Shown here piece after piece: positions 22,862 to 31,172 of a stretch of 33,595 nt of DNA. The DNA lies in the NCBI GenBank assembly GCA_040905505.1, contig JBBDRL010000063.1, positions 1-33,595 on the forward strand. The letters run 5' to 3'. The stretch is from WHSP01 sp040905505. GTDB lineage: Bacteria > Gemmatimonadota > Gemmatimonadetes > Longimicrobiales > Longimicrobiaceae. Position numbers and translations under genes: made by a program. The notes beneath the pieces were generated by a model. The model was given only the letters and a program-made list of their open reading frames with translations. It ran no database searches and was not told the DNA's origin. Numbering within the stretch: the stretch's first letter is position 1; each line of letters starts with the position of its first letter.

Positions 22862-25243
22862 TCAGCCTCCGTAGAGGCCGCGGTAGACGGCGATGTTCCG
22901 CGTCAGAATCTTCACGTAGTCGCGGGTTTCCCGGTAGGGAATACGCTCGGTGAACAACTCCTCGTCTCCATACTCCGGGAACTCGCGCCAGACCGCGATC
23001 CGGGCGGGGCCGGCGTTATAAGCCGAGAACACGGCGGGCAGGGAGCCATCGTGCCGCCGCATCTGCTCCGCGAGGTAGGTCGTCCCGAAATGCACGTTGA
23101 TCTCGGGTTGATACAGCAGCTCCGTGTCCCACTCAGAAATCCCGGCGCCACGAGCCAGCGCGCTCCCGGTCTCCGGCATGATCTGCATCAGGCCGCGAGC
23201 GCCCGCCGGTGAGCTGATACGCGCGGTGAACAGCGATTCCTGGCGTGTCAGCGCAGCGACCACGAACGGATCCAGCCCCCGCTCCCGCGCTTCGGCCTCC
23301 AGCAGATCGCGATAGGGTAACGGGTACAGGATGCGGAGCAGCCGCGGGTTCATTCCGGTGGAGGATGCGTCGAGCTGCTGGCCGAGGCGTATCCCATGAA
23401 TCGCATAGCCACGCTCGTTCAGTGCCTCCGCGAGTGAATACAGCAGAGCCGTATCACCGGCGGCGCGGGTGGAGAGCCGCTGCGCTTCGGCGTCCGCCTC
23501 ACCGTGGAGACCCGCCTCACGGAGGAGGTCTACCCCGCGCATCCAATCCGCCACCCGTGCCTCGGCCTCCGGGACCACGGGCGGCGCTTCGCTCATCGGG
23601 ACGGGCCAGTACGGGAGACCGAGGCGGTCGGCCGCGCGGAGGGCGTAATACGAGAGCGGCTCACGCTCCCGCACCGCGCCCAGGCGTTCGGCGCCACGCG
23701 CCGCGTCCCCCAACTCCTGATGCGTTCGCCCCGCCCAGTAGGTCGCCTGTAGCCAGCGTTGACCGTCGGGATAGCTGGATCGGTATTCCTCCCAGAGGGC
23801 AGAGGCACCCGGCAGGTCCCCGTCCAGAAAGCGTATTCCCGCCAGCCGCATCAGAGCGAGCCCCGCTCGGTCGGTGCCCGCAAAGTTGGTGGCGACAGCT
23901 CGGTATGTCGCGGCCGCATCGTTCAACTGGCGGGCATCGTGGGCGAGATCGGCGACCAGGAACAGCCCCTCCGACCCTTCGACGGAGCCGGGGAAGCGTT
24001 CGGCGAGCCGCCGGAAGACGCGGAACGCCTGCTGATGATCTCCCGCACGGTACTCGGCTCGGCCGGTGAGAAGCAGCGCCTCACGGGCGAACGCGGCATC
24101 CGCCTCGAGCAGCGGCACGAGCGCCGCTCTCGCGCCGCTGTTGTCACCTGCGTTGAAGAGCGCTCGGCCCAGGGCGAGACGCAGCTCATCGCGTTCGGCA
24201 CCGGAAGTGGTCCCCGCGGCGAGCACGTCCCGGAACCCGTCCGCCGCCCGCCGCGCATTTCCGTGTCGTTCGAATATCCGGGCGATCGCGAGTCGCTCCG
24301 CGGTGCTCAGGTCGGGCAGACCCGACATCCGCATGGCAGCCTCGCGCGCCGCAGCGGCCGACGGGGCCGCTTCGATTGCCGCCCAGAGCTCCCGCCGCGC
24401 CACCTCCGCTTGATCGTTCTCGAGCGCGATGCGACCCGCCGCAGCGCTGAGCGCCGCCCGCTCACCCGCGGCCTGTGCGTCCGAGCGCAGGGCGATGGCC
24501 GCACTGACGGCGCCGGCGAGATCACCGACGGTCTCGTACGCCTCCACCAGCGCCAGTCTGCCCCTTTGTCTCATGCCCGCGTCGGGAGGAAGCTCGCCGA
24601 TCAGGGCCCGTACGGCGGTCGTATCGCCGCTCTGAGCGAGTGCCTCGGCCGAAAGAACCGACATCCAATCCGCAATATAAGGCGCGTTGCCCCGCACGAC
24701 GTTCAACGCCGCGGCACCCGACGCCCGTTCGCCCATGCGAAGCAGGACGAGTCCGCGCCTGAGCTCGGCAACTGCTCGTTGGTCCGACCCGTCGTCGTCG
24801 CTGAGCGAGAGAAAGCGGTCGTACGCTTGCAGCGCCTCCGACAGCGAATCCTCCTCGTCGCGTGCCCGGGCTAGCCAGTACCAGCCCTCGCCATCGGCAA
24901 CTCGGTCGAGCCAGGGCTGCCCCTCGAGGTACCCGCGTGCCGCCCCCCACCCCCCCCACTGCGCCTCCGCCCGGGCCGCGAGAAGCACCGTCTCCGGCGG
25001 CGGATCGACGAGCCCGTTCAGGTAGCTTCTGAGCGCGCGCGCCGCCCGCCACGATCGACCCTCCCCGAGGAGGTCGGAGATTTCAGCCGGTATGGGGCCG
25101 GTGACGATCGTGTCGCGGCCGACCTGAACGGATTGTGGAGCCGCGAGCATGGCGACTCCCGCGTCCTCGCGCCCCATCGACAACGCAGCCCCGACGATCA
25201 CTGCGATCATTCCAATCATGACGACCAATTGTCTCCTCGACAT
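22862..25243 (-). CDS. Soluble lytic murein transglycosylase with TPR-like repeats
   Basis: The 793-residue protein has an N-terminal signal or anchor helix (QLVVMIGMIAVIVGAALSM), a long alpha-helical superhelix of TPR-like repeats (about 60-600) and a C-terminal Slt-type lysozyme-fold domain. Catalytic Glu669 lies in TRQESLF, followed by SSPAGARGLMQIMPET and the AYNAG motif that mark family 1 lytic transglycosylases, which cleave the glycan strands and form 1,6-anhydro ends. It acts in the periplasm in wall turnover. The frame is open to 25438, but the ATG at 25243 begins the signal sequence. The kinase-like gene follows with almost no gap. Confidence 0.92.
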   Translation of the reverse strand: MSRRQLVVMIGMIAVIVGAALSMGREDAGVAMLAAPQSVQVGRDTIVTGPIPAEISDLLGEGRSWRAARALRSYLNGLVDPPPETVLLAARAEAQWGGWGAARGYLEGQPWLDRVADGEGWYWLARARDEEDSLSEALQAYDRFLSLSDDDGSDQRAVAELRRGLVLLRMGERASGAAALNVVRGNAPYIADWMSVLSAEALAQSGDTTAVRALIGELPPDAGMRQRGRLALVEAYETVGDLAGAVSAAIALRSDAQAAGERAALSAAAGRIALENDQAEVARRELWAAIEAAPSAAAAREAAMRMSGLPDLSTAERLAIARIFERHGNARRAADGFRDVLAAGTTSGAERDELRLALGRALFNAGDNSGARAALVPLLEADAAFAREALLLTGRAEYRAGDHQQAFRVFRRLAERFPGSVEGSEGLFLVADLAHDARQLNDAAATYRAVATNFAGTDRAGLALMRLAGIRFLDGDLPGASALWEEYRSSYPDGQRWLQATYWAGRTHQELGDAARGAERLGAVREREPLSYYALRAADRLGLPYWPVPMSEAPPVVPEAEARVADWMRGVDLLREAGLHGEADAEAQRLSTRAAGDTALLYSLAEALNERGYAIHGIRLGQQLDASSTGMNPRLLRILYPLPYRDLLEAEARERGLDPFVVAALTRQESLFTARISSPAGARGLMQIMPETGSALARGAGISEWDTELLYQPEINVHFGTTYLAEQMRRHDGSLPAVFSAYNAGPARIAVWREFPEYGDEELFTERIPYRETRDYVKILTRNIAVYRGLYGG

Positions 25244-25445
25244 TTCGATCCGGCGGCTGAAATCCTCCGTTACCCTCTGCGGTGCGGGGCACGATTCAGG
25301 CCTGGTGGCGTTCGAGACGATGCAGGAGGTGCTCGGATCGAGCGGCGGGATGTTGGGATCGGCCGGACCGCGGGGGATGCCAGCGCCGGCAGCCTCGACG
25401 CGCGTGGGGCTCGATTCAGGATGACGCCTCGCGAGCACCTGCGAA

Positions 25446-25481
25446 ACGAAGGCGGGCCACCGCCTGGTGGCCCGCCTTCGT
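25446..25481. terminator. Terminator hairpin behind exbB
   Basis: A perfect 15-bp stem (25446-25460 with 25467-25481) around the loop CGCCTG lies 30 bases past the exbB stop. It should separate exbB from the transglycosylase gene. The stem end gives a short T-rich stretch on each side. Confidence 0.8.
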
Positions 25482-25511
25482 TCCGTCCGTCACGCTACCC
25501 GATGGTAGAGC

Positions 25512-26216
25512 TTATCGGGCGGCTGCGCCGCGCCGCATCTCCATCTCGTGCAGGTGATCGATCGTACGCTGCGCCGACTCTTCCATGTCGATGACGAGTC
25601 GGTCGATCTTAGCGACGAAGTAGTTGTGGGCGATGCTGACCGGGATCGCGATCGCGAGACCGGATGCCGTCGTGATCAGCGCCACCTTGATGCCGCCCGC
25701 TACCGTGGTGGCCTCGACCTCGCCCGCCAGCTCGATCGCCTGGAAGGCCTGAATCATTCCGATGACCGTCCCGAGGAAGCCGAGGAGCGGTCCGACGGTG
25801 GAAACGGTGGCGAGAACGACCAGCCCCTTTTCGAGCTTCGCCATCTCGATCATACCGGAGTTCTCGATCGCCTTGATGACCCGTTCCGTGCCCTCTTCAT
25901 GCCGGCGCAGGCCCTCGGAGAGGATGCGCCCAGCGGGTGTGTTCGACGTCTCGGCAGCTTCGACGGCTTCGGCGATCCGGCCTTCAGCGACGAGTTCGTC
26001 GATGGTCCGCAGCGTCTTGCGGGTACGCGCGCTCTTCGCGGTCAGGTCGATCAGCTTCCAGACGATGACCACCATGGCGATGAGGAACGCCGCCGCAAGG
26101 AAGTACATCATGAAGCCGCCGCCCTCCCAGATGTCGGCGACCTGCTCCTGGAAGGTCAGATCGGGTGCCTCCAAGCCGGGGAGCTGCAGTAGAGCGAGGG
26201 AAAAGATCGAGCTCAA
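25512..26216 (-). CDS. exbB: MotA/TolQ/ExbB-type proton channel protein
   Basis: The 234-residue protein has the three-helix layout of ExbB/TolQ: one helix near the N-terminus (about 34-55), a long cytosolic helical region, and two helices around LATVSTVGPLLGFLGTVIGMI and AGGIKVALITTASGLAIAIPV. These two segments carry the conserved Gly/Thr residues lining the channel. ExbB/TolQ proteins turn the proton gradient into work across the envelope together with ExbD/TolR and TonB/TolA. No ExbD/TolR gene follows; a terminator does. The start is TTG at 26216 with GGAGG six bases before it. It could equally be a TolQ homologue. Confidence 0.9.
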   Translation of the reverse strand: MSSIFSLALLQLPGLEAPDLTFQEQVADIWEGGGFMMYFLAAAFLIAMVVIVWKLIDLTAKSARTRKTLRTIDELVAEGRIAEAVEAAETSNTPAGRILSEGLRRHEEGTERVIKAIENSGMIEMAKLEKGLVVLATVSTVGPLLGFLGTVIGMIQAFQAIELAGEVEATTVAGGIKVALITTASGLAIAIPVSIAHNYFVAKIDRLVIDMEESAQRTIDHLHEMEMRRGAAAR

Positions 26217-26534
26217 GGTTGGCCTCCAGGGAAACGGATTCGGCGCGACGGGAGGTGCCGCGCCAAAGAAGTGACGTTATGGCGAAGATTGGCTTGGAAC
26301 ATATCCGGGCGCTGGGAACGTGTCAAGTAACGTCCTGCGTACCCGTTTAGCCACTCTCTTGCCGCTCACCGCACACAGCGGGCGGAGAACTATGCACGCA
26401 ATGTCTTAGCTGCGCAAGGGGGAAGACGGCAGGGGAAGACGGCAGGGAATAGGGAATAGGGAATAGCCCGCACGCAGGTGCGGCGTCGCCTGCAACGCGT
26501 CCGGAGGGATCGTAGGGGCGTTGGAGGCTATTCC
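26217..26534. other. 318-bp intergenic region before exbB
   Basis: This gap separates the oppF stop from the exbB start. It holds the exbB Shine-Dalgarno sequence (26223-26227), presumably the exbB promoter, and on the oppF side a repeat block described separately. No gene is seen. Confidence 0.7.
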
Positions 26535-26548
26535 CTATTTGCCGCCGT
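26420..26548. repeat. Heptad/13-mer tandem array with inverted arm
   Basis: The left arm has two copies of GGGAAGACGGCAG (26420-26445) followed by three copies of GGAATAG (26446-26466). The right arm (26526-26550) is their inverse: GGCTATTCCCTATT followed by TGCCGCCGTCCC. The arms can pair over at least 14 bases with an interval of about 60 bases. The TAG stop of oppF (26537-26535) and its last codons lie inside the right arm. It may serve as the oppF terminator. Confidence 0.85.
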
Positions 26549-27704
26549 CCCCTCCCGTGCCTGCCCCCAGCGGGACCTTGATGCAGGCGGCGTAATGACC
26601 ACCGCCCTTGTCCGCGAGCGGCGGGACGATCTTGGCGCAGTCGGCATCCTTGAGCGGATGGTGGCAGCGTGGATGGAAGGGGCAGCCGCTCGGGGGGTTC
26701 GCCGGCGACGGCACGTCGCCCTGCAGCACGATCCGATTGTGCTTGCGGCCGGGTTCGGCGATCGGGACGGCCGAGAGCAGCGCCTCAGTGTACGGCATCA
26801 GCGGATTGCGGTACAGCTCGTCGCGCGTGGCGATCTCGACGAGGCGCCCCAGATACATCACTGCGACGCGGTCACTGATGTGCTCCACGACCGAGAGGTC
26901 GTGAGCGATGAACAGGTAGGTCAGGTTGAATTCGTCCTGGAGGTCCTGCAGCAGGTTGATGACCTGCGCCTGGACCGAGACGTCCAGCGCCGAGACCGGC
27001 TCGTCGCAGACGATGAGCTCCGGTTCCACGGCCAGTGCCCGGGCGATGCCGATCCGCTGCCGCTGTCCTCCGGAGAACTCGTGCGGGTAGCGTACCGCGT
27101 GCTCGGCCCGCAGGCCGACGATCTCGAGGAGCTCGCCGACCCGACGATCGGCCGCTGAGCCCGACGCGAGCTTGTGGACGGTCAGCACCTCGCGCAGCGT
27201 GTCGCCGACGGTCAGGCGCGGGTTGAGCGAGGAGAACGGGTCCTGGAAGACGTACTGCGCCTGGCGGCGAAGGCGCCGCAGCTCGTCGCGCGACATCGAG
27301 AACACCTCCTCGCCGCCGAACTGCACCGTCCCCGCGGTGGGCTCCTCCATTCTCAGCAGTGTACGCCCCGTGGTCGTCTTCCCGCAGCCGGACTCGCCTA
27401 CCAGGCCCATCGTCTCGCCCTTCCTGAGGTGGAAGGAGACGCCGTCGACGGCCTTCACGTCTCCAACGTGGCGGGAGAAGAAGCCTTTGTGGATCGGGAA
27501 GTACTTCTTCAGTTGCCGCACGACGAGCAGCGCGTCGCCGGGCGGCTCGACGTCCTCCGGAGTCTGGCCACGAAGGTCGCTATCCCCCTTCGCCGGAGGG
27601 AGAGGTTTGTCTTCGCCCGGCTCGGGAATGCGGGCGACGTCGCGCAGGTTTGCGTCGCCCGTACTGACGCTACCGATCGGGGTACGACCCTCGGGACTGC
27701 TCAT
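26535..27704 (-). CDS. oppF: Peptide-type ABC transporter ATP-binding protein, OppF-like
   Basis: The 389-residue ATPase has Walker A GESGCGKTT (from about 103), the signature FSGGQRQRIGIARAL, Walker B LIVCDEPVSALD and the switch His in IAHDLS. The C-terminal oligopeptide/dipeptide extension carries a Cys cluster (CPFHPRC, then ADC and YAAC) that in related ATPases can bind an iron-sulfur cluster. The first 55 residues are a Pro/Asp-rich, probably disordered leader that most OppF proteins lack. It overlaps oppD by four bases (ATGA). It energises import with OppD; the cargo is unknown. The last codons lie in the repeat arm at 26526-26550. Confidence 0.93.
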   Translation of the reverse strand: MSSPEGRTPIGSVSTGDANLRDVARIPEPGEDKPLPPAKGDSDLRGQTPEDVEPPGDALLVVRQLKKYFPIHKGFFSRHVGDVKAVDGVSFHLRKGETMGLVGESGCGKTTTGRTLLRMEEPTAGTVQFGGEEVFSMSRDELRRLRRQAQYVFQDPFSSLNPRLTVGDTLREVLTVHKLASGSAADRRVGELLEIVGLRAEHAVRYPHEFSGGQRQRIGIARALAVEPELIVCDEPVSALDVSVQAQVINLLQDLQDEFNLTYLFIAHDLSVVEHISDRVAVMYLGRLVEIATRDELYRNPLMPYTEALLSAVPIAEPGRKHNRIVLQGDVPSPANPPSGCPFHPRCHHPLKDADCAKIVPPLADKGGGHYAACIKVPLGAGTGGDGGK

Positions 27705-28834
27705 CGGGTCTCCTCACCCTGGCGGCCGGCACGGGCCTTGTCTTCGAGGTCCGGGTCGCCCGCGGCCGGTGTGGCGGCGCCGGTGCCCGTAAGCGCTCCC
27801 TGAGGCGTGAAGCCCCCGGTCTCGCGTCTCACCTGCTCCCGCCGCTCGGGATGTTCCACCAGCCAGCACTTGTTCTTGCGACCTGGCCCCAGCTCGAAGA
27901 GCGGCGGCTCTTCCCGCTCGGTCTTCTCCCAGCCGTACGGGCACCGGTCGTGGAAGCGGCACCCGCTCGGCCATTCGGTGGGACTGGGCACCACGCCGGG
28001 AATCACCGCCAGCCGTTCTGCCGAGGTGCCGAGACGCGGGATCGACCGCAGCAGCCCTTCCGTGTACGGATTCTGCGGATTCTTGAAGACATCCTCCACC
28101 GGCCCCTCCTCGAACACCTGACCGGCGTACATGACGATGACGCGGTCGCAGGTCTCGGCGACCACGCCCAGATCATGCGTGATCAGGACGATCGCCATGC
28201 CGAGCTCCTCCTGCAGGCGATTCAGCAGCTCCAGGATCTGCGCCTGGATGGTCACGTCCAGGGCGGTCGTCGGCTCGTCGGCGATCAGCACCTTGGGGTC
28301 GCACGCCAGCGCGATCGCGATCATCACGCGCTGCCTCATCCCCCCTGAGAGCTGATGCGGATACTCGTCCACCCGCTGCTCGGGGATGGGGATCCCGACC
28401 AGCTTGAGCATCTCGATCGCGCGCTCCCGCGCCCCCCGCTTGGAGAGTCCCTGATGCAGCCGCAACGACTCCATGATCTGATCGCCGACCTTGAAGACGG
28501 GGTTCAGCGAGGTCATCGGCTCCTGGAAGATCATCGCGATGTCGTTGCCGCGGATCTGGCGCATGCGCTGCTCCGTCGCGGTCGCGAGATCCTCCACGCC
28601 ACGCTCCCCCCGGAACTCGATCCGAGATCCGGGCTGGATCTCGCCCGGCGGCGTCGGAATCAGGCGCATCGCCGAGAGCGCCGTCACCGACTTGCCACTG
28701 CCCGACTCCCCCACGATGCCGAGCGTCTCGCCGGGATTGACGTGGAACGAAACGCCGTCCACGGCGCGCGCGACGCCCGCGTCCGTGTGGAAGTAGGTCC
28801 GGAGGTCGGTGACTTTGAGTATCGGGTCGGGCAT
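27701..28834 (-). CDS. oppD: Peptide-type ABC transporter ATP-binding protein, OppD-like
   Basis: The 377-residue ATPase has Walker A GESGSGKS (42-49), the Q-loop FQEPMTSLNP, signature LSGGMRQRVMIAIAL, Walker B LIADEPTTALD and switch His in ITHDLG. The C-terminal peptide-transporter domain ends in a Cys-rich motif (CRFHDRCPYG and KCWL), then about 45 extra residues rich in Gly, Ala and charge. It pairs with OppF. Its intercistronic gap to oppC (84 bases) is almost filled by a heptad-array hairpin, so its expression relative to the permeases may be set there. No good Shine-Dalgarno sequence is visible. Confidence 0.94.
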   Translation of the reverse strand: MPDPILKVTDLRTYFHTDAGVARAVDGVSFHVNPGETLGIVGESGSGKSVTALSAMRLIPTPPGEIQPGSRIEFRGERGVEDLATATEQRMRQIRGNDIAMIFQEPMTSLNPVFKVGDQIMESLRLHQGLSKRGARERAIEMLKLVGIPIPEQRVDEYPHQLSGGMRQRVMIAIALACDPKVLIADEPTTALDVTIQAQILELLNRLQEELGMAIVLITHDLGVVAETCDRVIVMYAGQVFEEGPVEDVFKNPQNPYTEGLLRSIPRLGTSAERLAVIPGVVPSPTEWPSGCRFHDRCPYGWEKTEREEPPLFELGPGRKNKCWLVEHPERREQVRRETGGFTPQGALTGTGAATPAAGDPDLEDKARAGRQGEETR

Positions 28835-28839
28835 AGAGA

Positions 28840-28912
28840 GCTATCGGCTATCAGCTATCGGCTATCAGCGAACGGCATCCAGTCCGCGGACTGATAGGCG
28901 ATAGCCGATAGC
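28840..28912. repeat. Heptad-array hairpin between oppC and oppD
   Basis: Four 7-bp units alternate GCTATCG and GCTATCA (28840-28867). The right arm (28891-28912) consists of three inverted units, CTGATAG, GCGATAG and CCGATAG. The arms can form a stem of about 20 bp around a 23-base interval containing the palindrome GTCCGCGGAC. It fills most of the gap between the oppC stop and the oppD start. Confidence 0.9.
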
Positions 28913-28918
28913 TTCTGT

Positions 28919-30136
28919 TCATGTTCTCAGTCGCGGGTCCAGCGCATCCCGCAGTCCATCACCCAGCAGGTTGAACGCCGTGACGGTCACGACGATGGCC
29001 AGGCCGGGGAAGGTCGAGATCCACCAGGCGGTGAGCAGCGAGTCACGTCCGTCGTTGATCATGTTCCCCCAGCTCGGGGTCGGCGGCTGCACGCCGAGGC
29101 CGAGGAAGGAGAGGGCCGCCTCGACCAGGATGGTGTTGCCGATCCCCAGCGTCGCGTAGACGATCACGGGGGCCAGGGTGTTGGGCAGTATGTGCCGCAC
29201 GATGATGCGGCTGTCACTCATCCCGAGCACCTTGGCCGCCTGGATGAACTCGCGTTCGCGCAGTGACAGCACCTCGCCGCGAACGATCCGCGCGACGCTC
29301 ATCCAGCCGGTCAGGCCCAGGACGATGACGACCAGCCAGATCGACGGCTCGAACAGGGCGATGATGACGATCAGCAGGACGAGGCGTGGAAAGGACAGCA
29401 TCATGTCGGTGAAGCGCATCAGCACCGTGTCCGTCCACTTGCCGAAGTAGCCTGCCACCGCCCCGACCGCCCCGCCGACGAGCACGCCCAGGCCGACCGC
29501 GATGAAGCCGATCGTGAGGGAGATCCGCGCGCCGTACAGGGATCGTGAGAGGATGTCCCGCCCGAACTTGTCGGTCCCCATCGGGTGCGAGAACGAGGGC
29601 GATTGATAGCGGGTCAGGACGATGTCGCCCTGCGCCGTCGGATCGTAGGGCGCGATCAGGGGCGTCAGCAGGGCGACGGCGTACAGCACCAGCATGACCG
29701 CGAGGCCGACCATCGCGAGCCGGTTACGCCGGAAGTGCCGGCTGGCGATCGCCCACTGCGAGTCGCCATGGCGCCGCGCGGGCCGCCGAGCGCGGACCAC
29801 CAGATCGTACATTGCGCCGCCCCAGACCATTGCGATCAGTACGGCGAGGGTGGCGACCGCGGCGATCCCGTCGATCGGCATCCGCGGCCCGGTGAACACG
29901 CCCACGATCCGGCTCCAGGCCAGGTAGGCGGCGCTCAGGAGCGCGCCCCAGGTCAGGGCGAGGAGCATTCCCGCCACCCATTCGCCCCGGGCGATATGAC
30001 CCCCGCCGGGCAGCACGCCCGAGAGCACGAGGTGCCCGGTGGAAACCGGCCCACGAGCGGCGGTCCCGGCCGCGGGGACCTCCCCCGAGATCGGCTCGGG
30101 CGCCGAAAACTCTGTATCTGCGGGTGCTCGAACCAT
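28919..30136 (-). CDS. oppC: Peptide-type ABC transporter permease, OppC-like, with N-terminal extension
   Basis: The protein (405 residues) ends in a standard OppC/DppC permease: the OppC N-terminal helix begins at RRNRLAMVGLAV (about 136), followed by GTDKFGRDILSR and the ATPase-contact loop REFIQAAKVLGMSDSRII. In front of it are about 130 extra residues with a Pro-rich start and two further predicted membrane helices (about 53-76 and 88-112). The segment VLSGVLPGGGHIARGEWVAG resembles small membrane proteins with an LPG-GxG-type hairpin. The start ATG at 30136 follows GAGGTGA, an almost perfect ribosome site; a GTG three codons earlier overlaps that site and is less likely. Confidence 0.93.
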   Translation of the reverse strand: MVRAPADTEFSAPEPISGEVPAAGTAARGPVSTGHLVLSGVLPGGGHIARGEWVAGMLLALTWGALLSAAYLAWSRIVGVFTGPRMPIDGIAAVATLAVLIAMVWGGAMYDLVVRARRPARRHGDSQWAIASRHFRRNRLAMVGLAVMLVLYAVALLTPLIAPYDPTAQGDIVLTRYQSPSFSHPMGTDKFGRDILSRSLYGARISLTIGFIAVGLGVLVGGAVGAVAGYFGKWTDTVLMRFTDMMLSFPRLVLLIVIIALFEPSIWLVVIVLGLTGWMSVARIVRGEVLSLREREFIQAAKVLGMSDSRIIVRHILPNTLAPVIVYATLGIGNTILVEAALSFLGLGVQPPTPSWGNMINDGRDSLLTAWWISTFPGLAIVVTVTAFNLLGDGLRDALDPRLRT

Positions 30137-30141
30137 AGCGG

Positions 30142-30148
30142 TCACCTC
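30142..30148 (-). promoter_or_regulatory. Strong ribosome binding site of oppC
   Basis: GAGGTGA (minus strand) lies five bases from the ATG at 30136 and decides between that start and the overlapping GTG at 30145. Confidence 0.8.
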
Positions 30149-30188
30149 ACGTCGAACAGCGGTTGCGGCCCCATCTCAGGGCACATTC

Positions 30189-31172
30189 TCAATCGGTGCG
30201 GATACGCGGATCGACCACCGCGTACAGAACGTCGGCGATCAGATTCCCCAGCACGACCAGCGCGGCCGCGATGAAGCTCGTCGCCATCACCAGCGGGTAG
30301 TCGCGCTGGAAGATCGAATCGACGATCAGCCGCCCCATCCCCGGCCACGCGAAGATCGTCTCGATCAGCACCGAGCCGGACAGCAGGTAGGGGAGGTAGA
30401 GGCCGAGCAGCGTAACGATCGGGATCAGAGCGTTCCTCAGCGCGTGCTTGAAGATCACCGTCCGTTCCGAGAGCCCCTTCGCCCGAGCGGTCCTGATGTA
30501 GTCCTGGTGAATGACCTCGAGCATGGAGCCCCGCATGTACCGGGCGATACCGGCGGCGCTGCCGATCCCGAGCGCCAGCGCCGGCATCGCCATGTGCATG
30601 AACCGATCGCGGATCTGCTCGCCGGCCGACATGAACTCGTACCCGACGCTCGTCATCTGCGAGGCCGGGAACGTCAGGTCCCATCCCCACTGGCTCGCCT
30701 TGAGGCTGAAGATCAGAATCAGCATCAGAGCCAGCCAGAACGACGGCATCGAGTAGAAGAAGAGCGCGAGGAAGGTGAGGACGTTGTCGGCGATCGAGTA
30801 CTGCCGCACCGCCTGGAGGATCCCGATCAGCATGCCCAGGGCGAAGATCATGATGATCGCCACCAGCATGAGCTGAACGGTGTTCCAGAGGACTCCCGGG
30901 AGAATCTCGGCGATCGGGCGCATCTGCCCGAACGAGTAGCCGAAATCGCCCTGCGCGAACGAGGCGAGCCAGCGGAAGTAGCGGATGTGGAGCGGCTGGT
31001 CCAGCCCGAGGTTGCGCCGCATCTGCTCGATGACCTCCGGCGCCACGTTCGGATTGAAGTAGCGGGCGGTGGGGTCGCCGGGCGCGATGTTGATGATGAA
31101 GAAGATGAGCGTCAGGATCCCCAGCAGCAGCGGGATCGCCCCCAGGAGCCGACGAAGCAGGTAACCGATCAC
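30189..31172 (-). CDS. oppB: Peptide-type ABC transporter permease, OppB-like
   Basis: The 327-residue inner-membrane permease begins with the family start MIGYLLRRLLGAIPLLLGI and APGDPTARYF, has six helices, and contains the cytosolic ATPase-coupling loop around QDYIRTARAKGLSERTVIFKHALRNALIP. With OppC it forms the translocation path for the substrate delivered by the lipoprotein encoded upstream. It starts with GTG at 31172, with GGGAGC about nine bases before it. The gap to the binding-protein gene is 386 bases and contains a perfect hairpin. Confidence 0.95.
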   Translation of the reverse strand: MIGYLLRRLLGAIPLLLGILTLIFFIINIAPGDPTARYFNPNVAPEVIEQMRRNLGLDQPLHIRYFRWLASFAQGDFGYSFGQMRPIAEILPGVLWNTVQLMLVAIIMIFALGMLIGILQAVRQYSIADNVLTFLALFFYSMPSFWLALMLILIFSLKASQWGWDLTFPASQMTSVGYEFMSAGEQIRDRFMHMAMPALALGIGSAAGIARYMRGSMLEVIHQDYIRTARAKGLSERTVIFKHALRNALIPIVTLLGLYLPYLLSGSVLIETIFAWPGMGRLIVDSIFQRDYPLVMATSFIAAALVVLGNLIADVLYAVVDPRIRTD

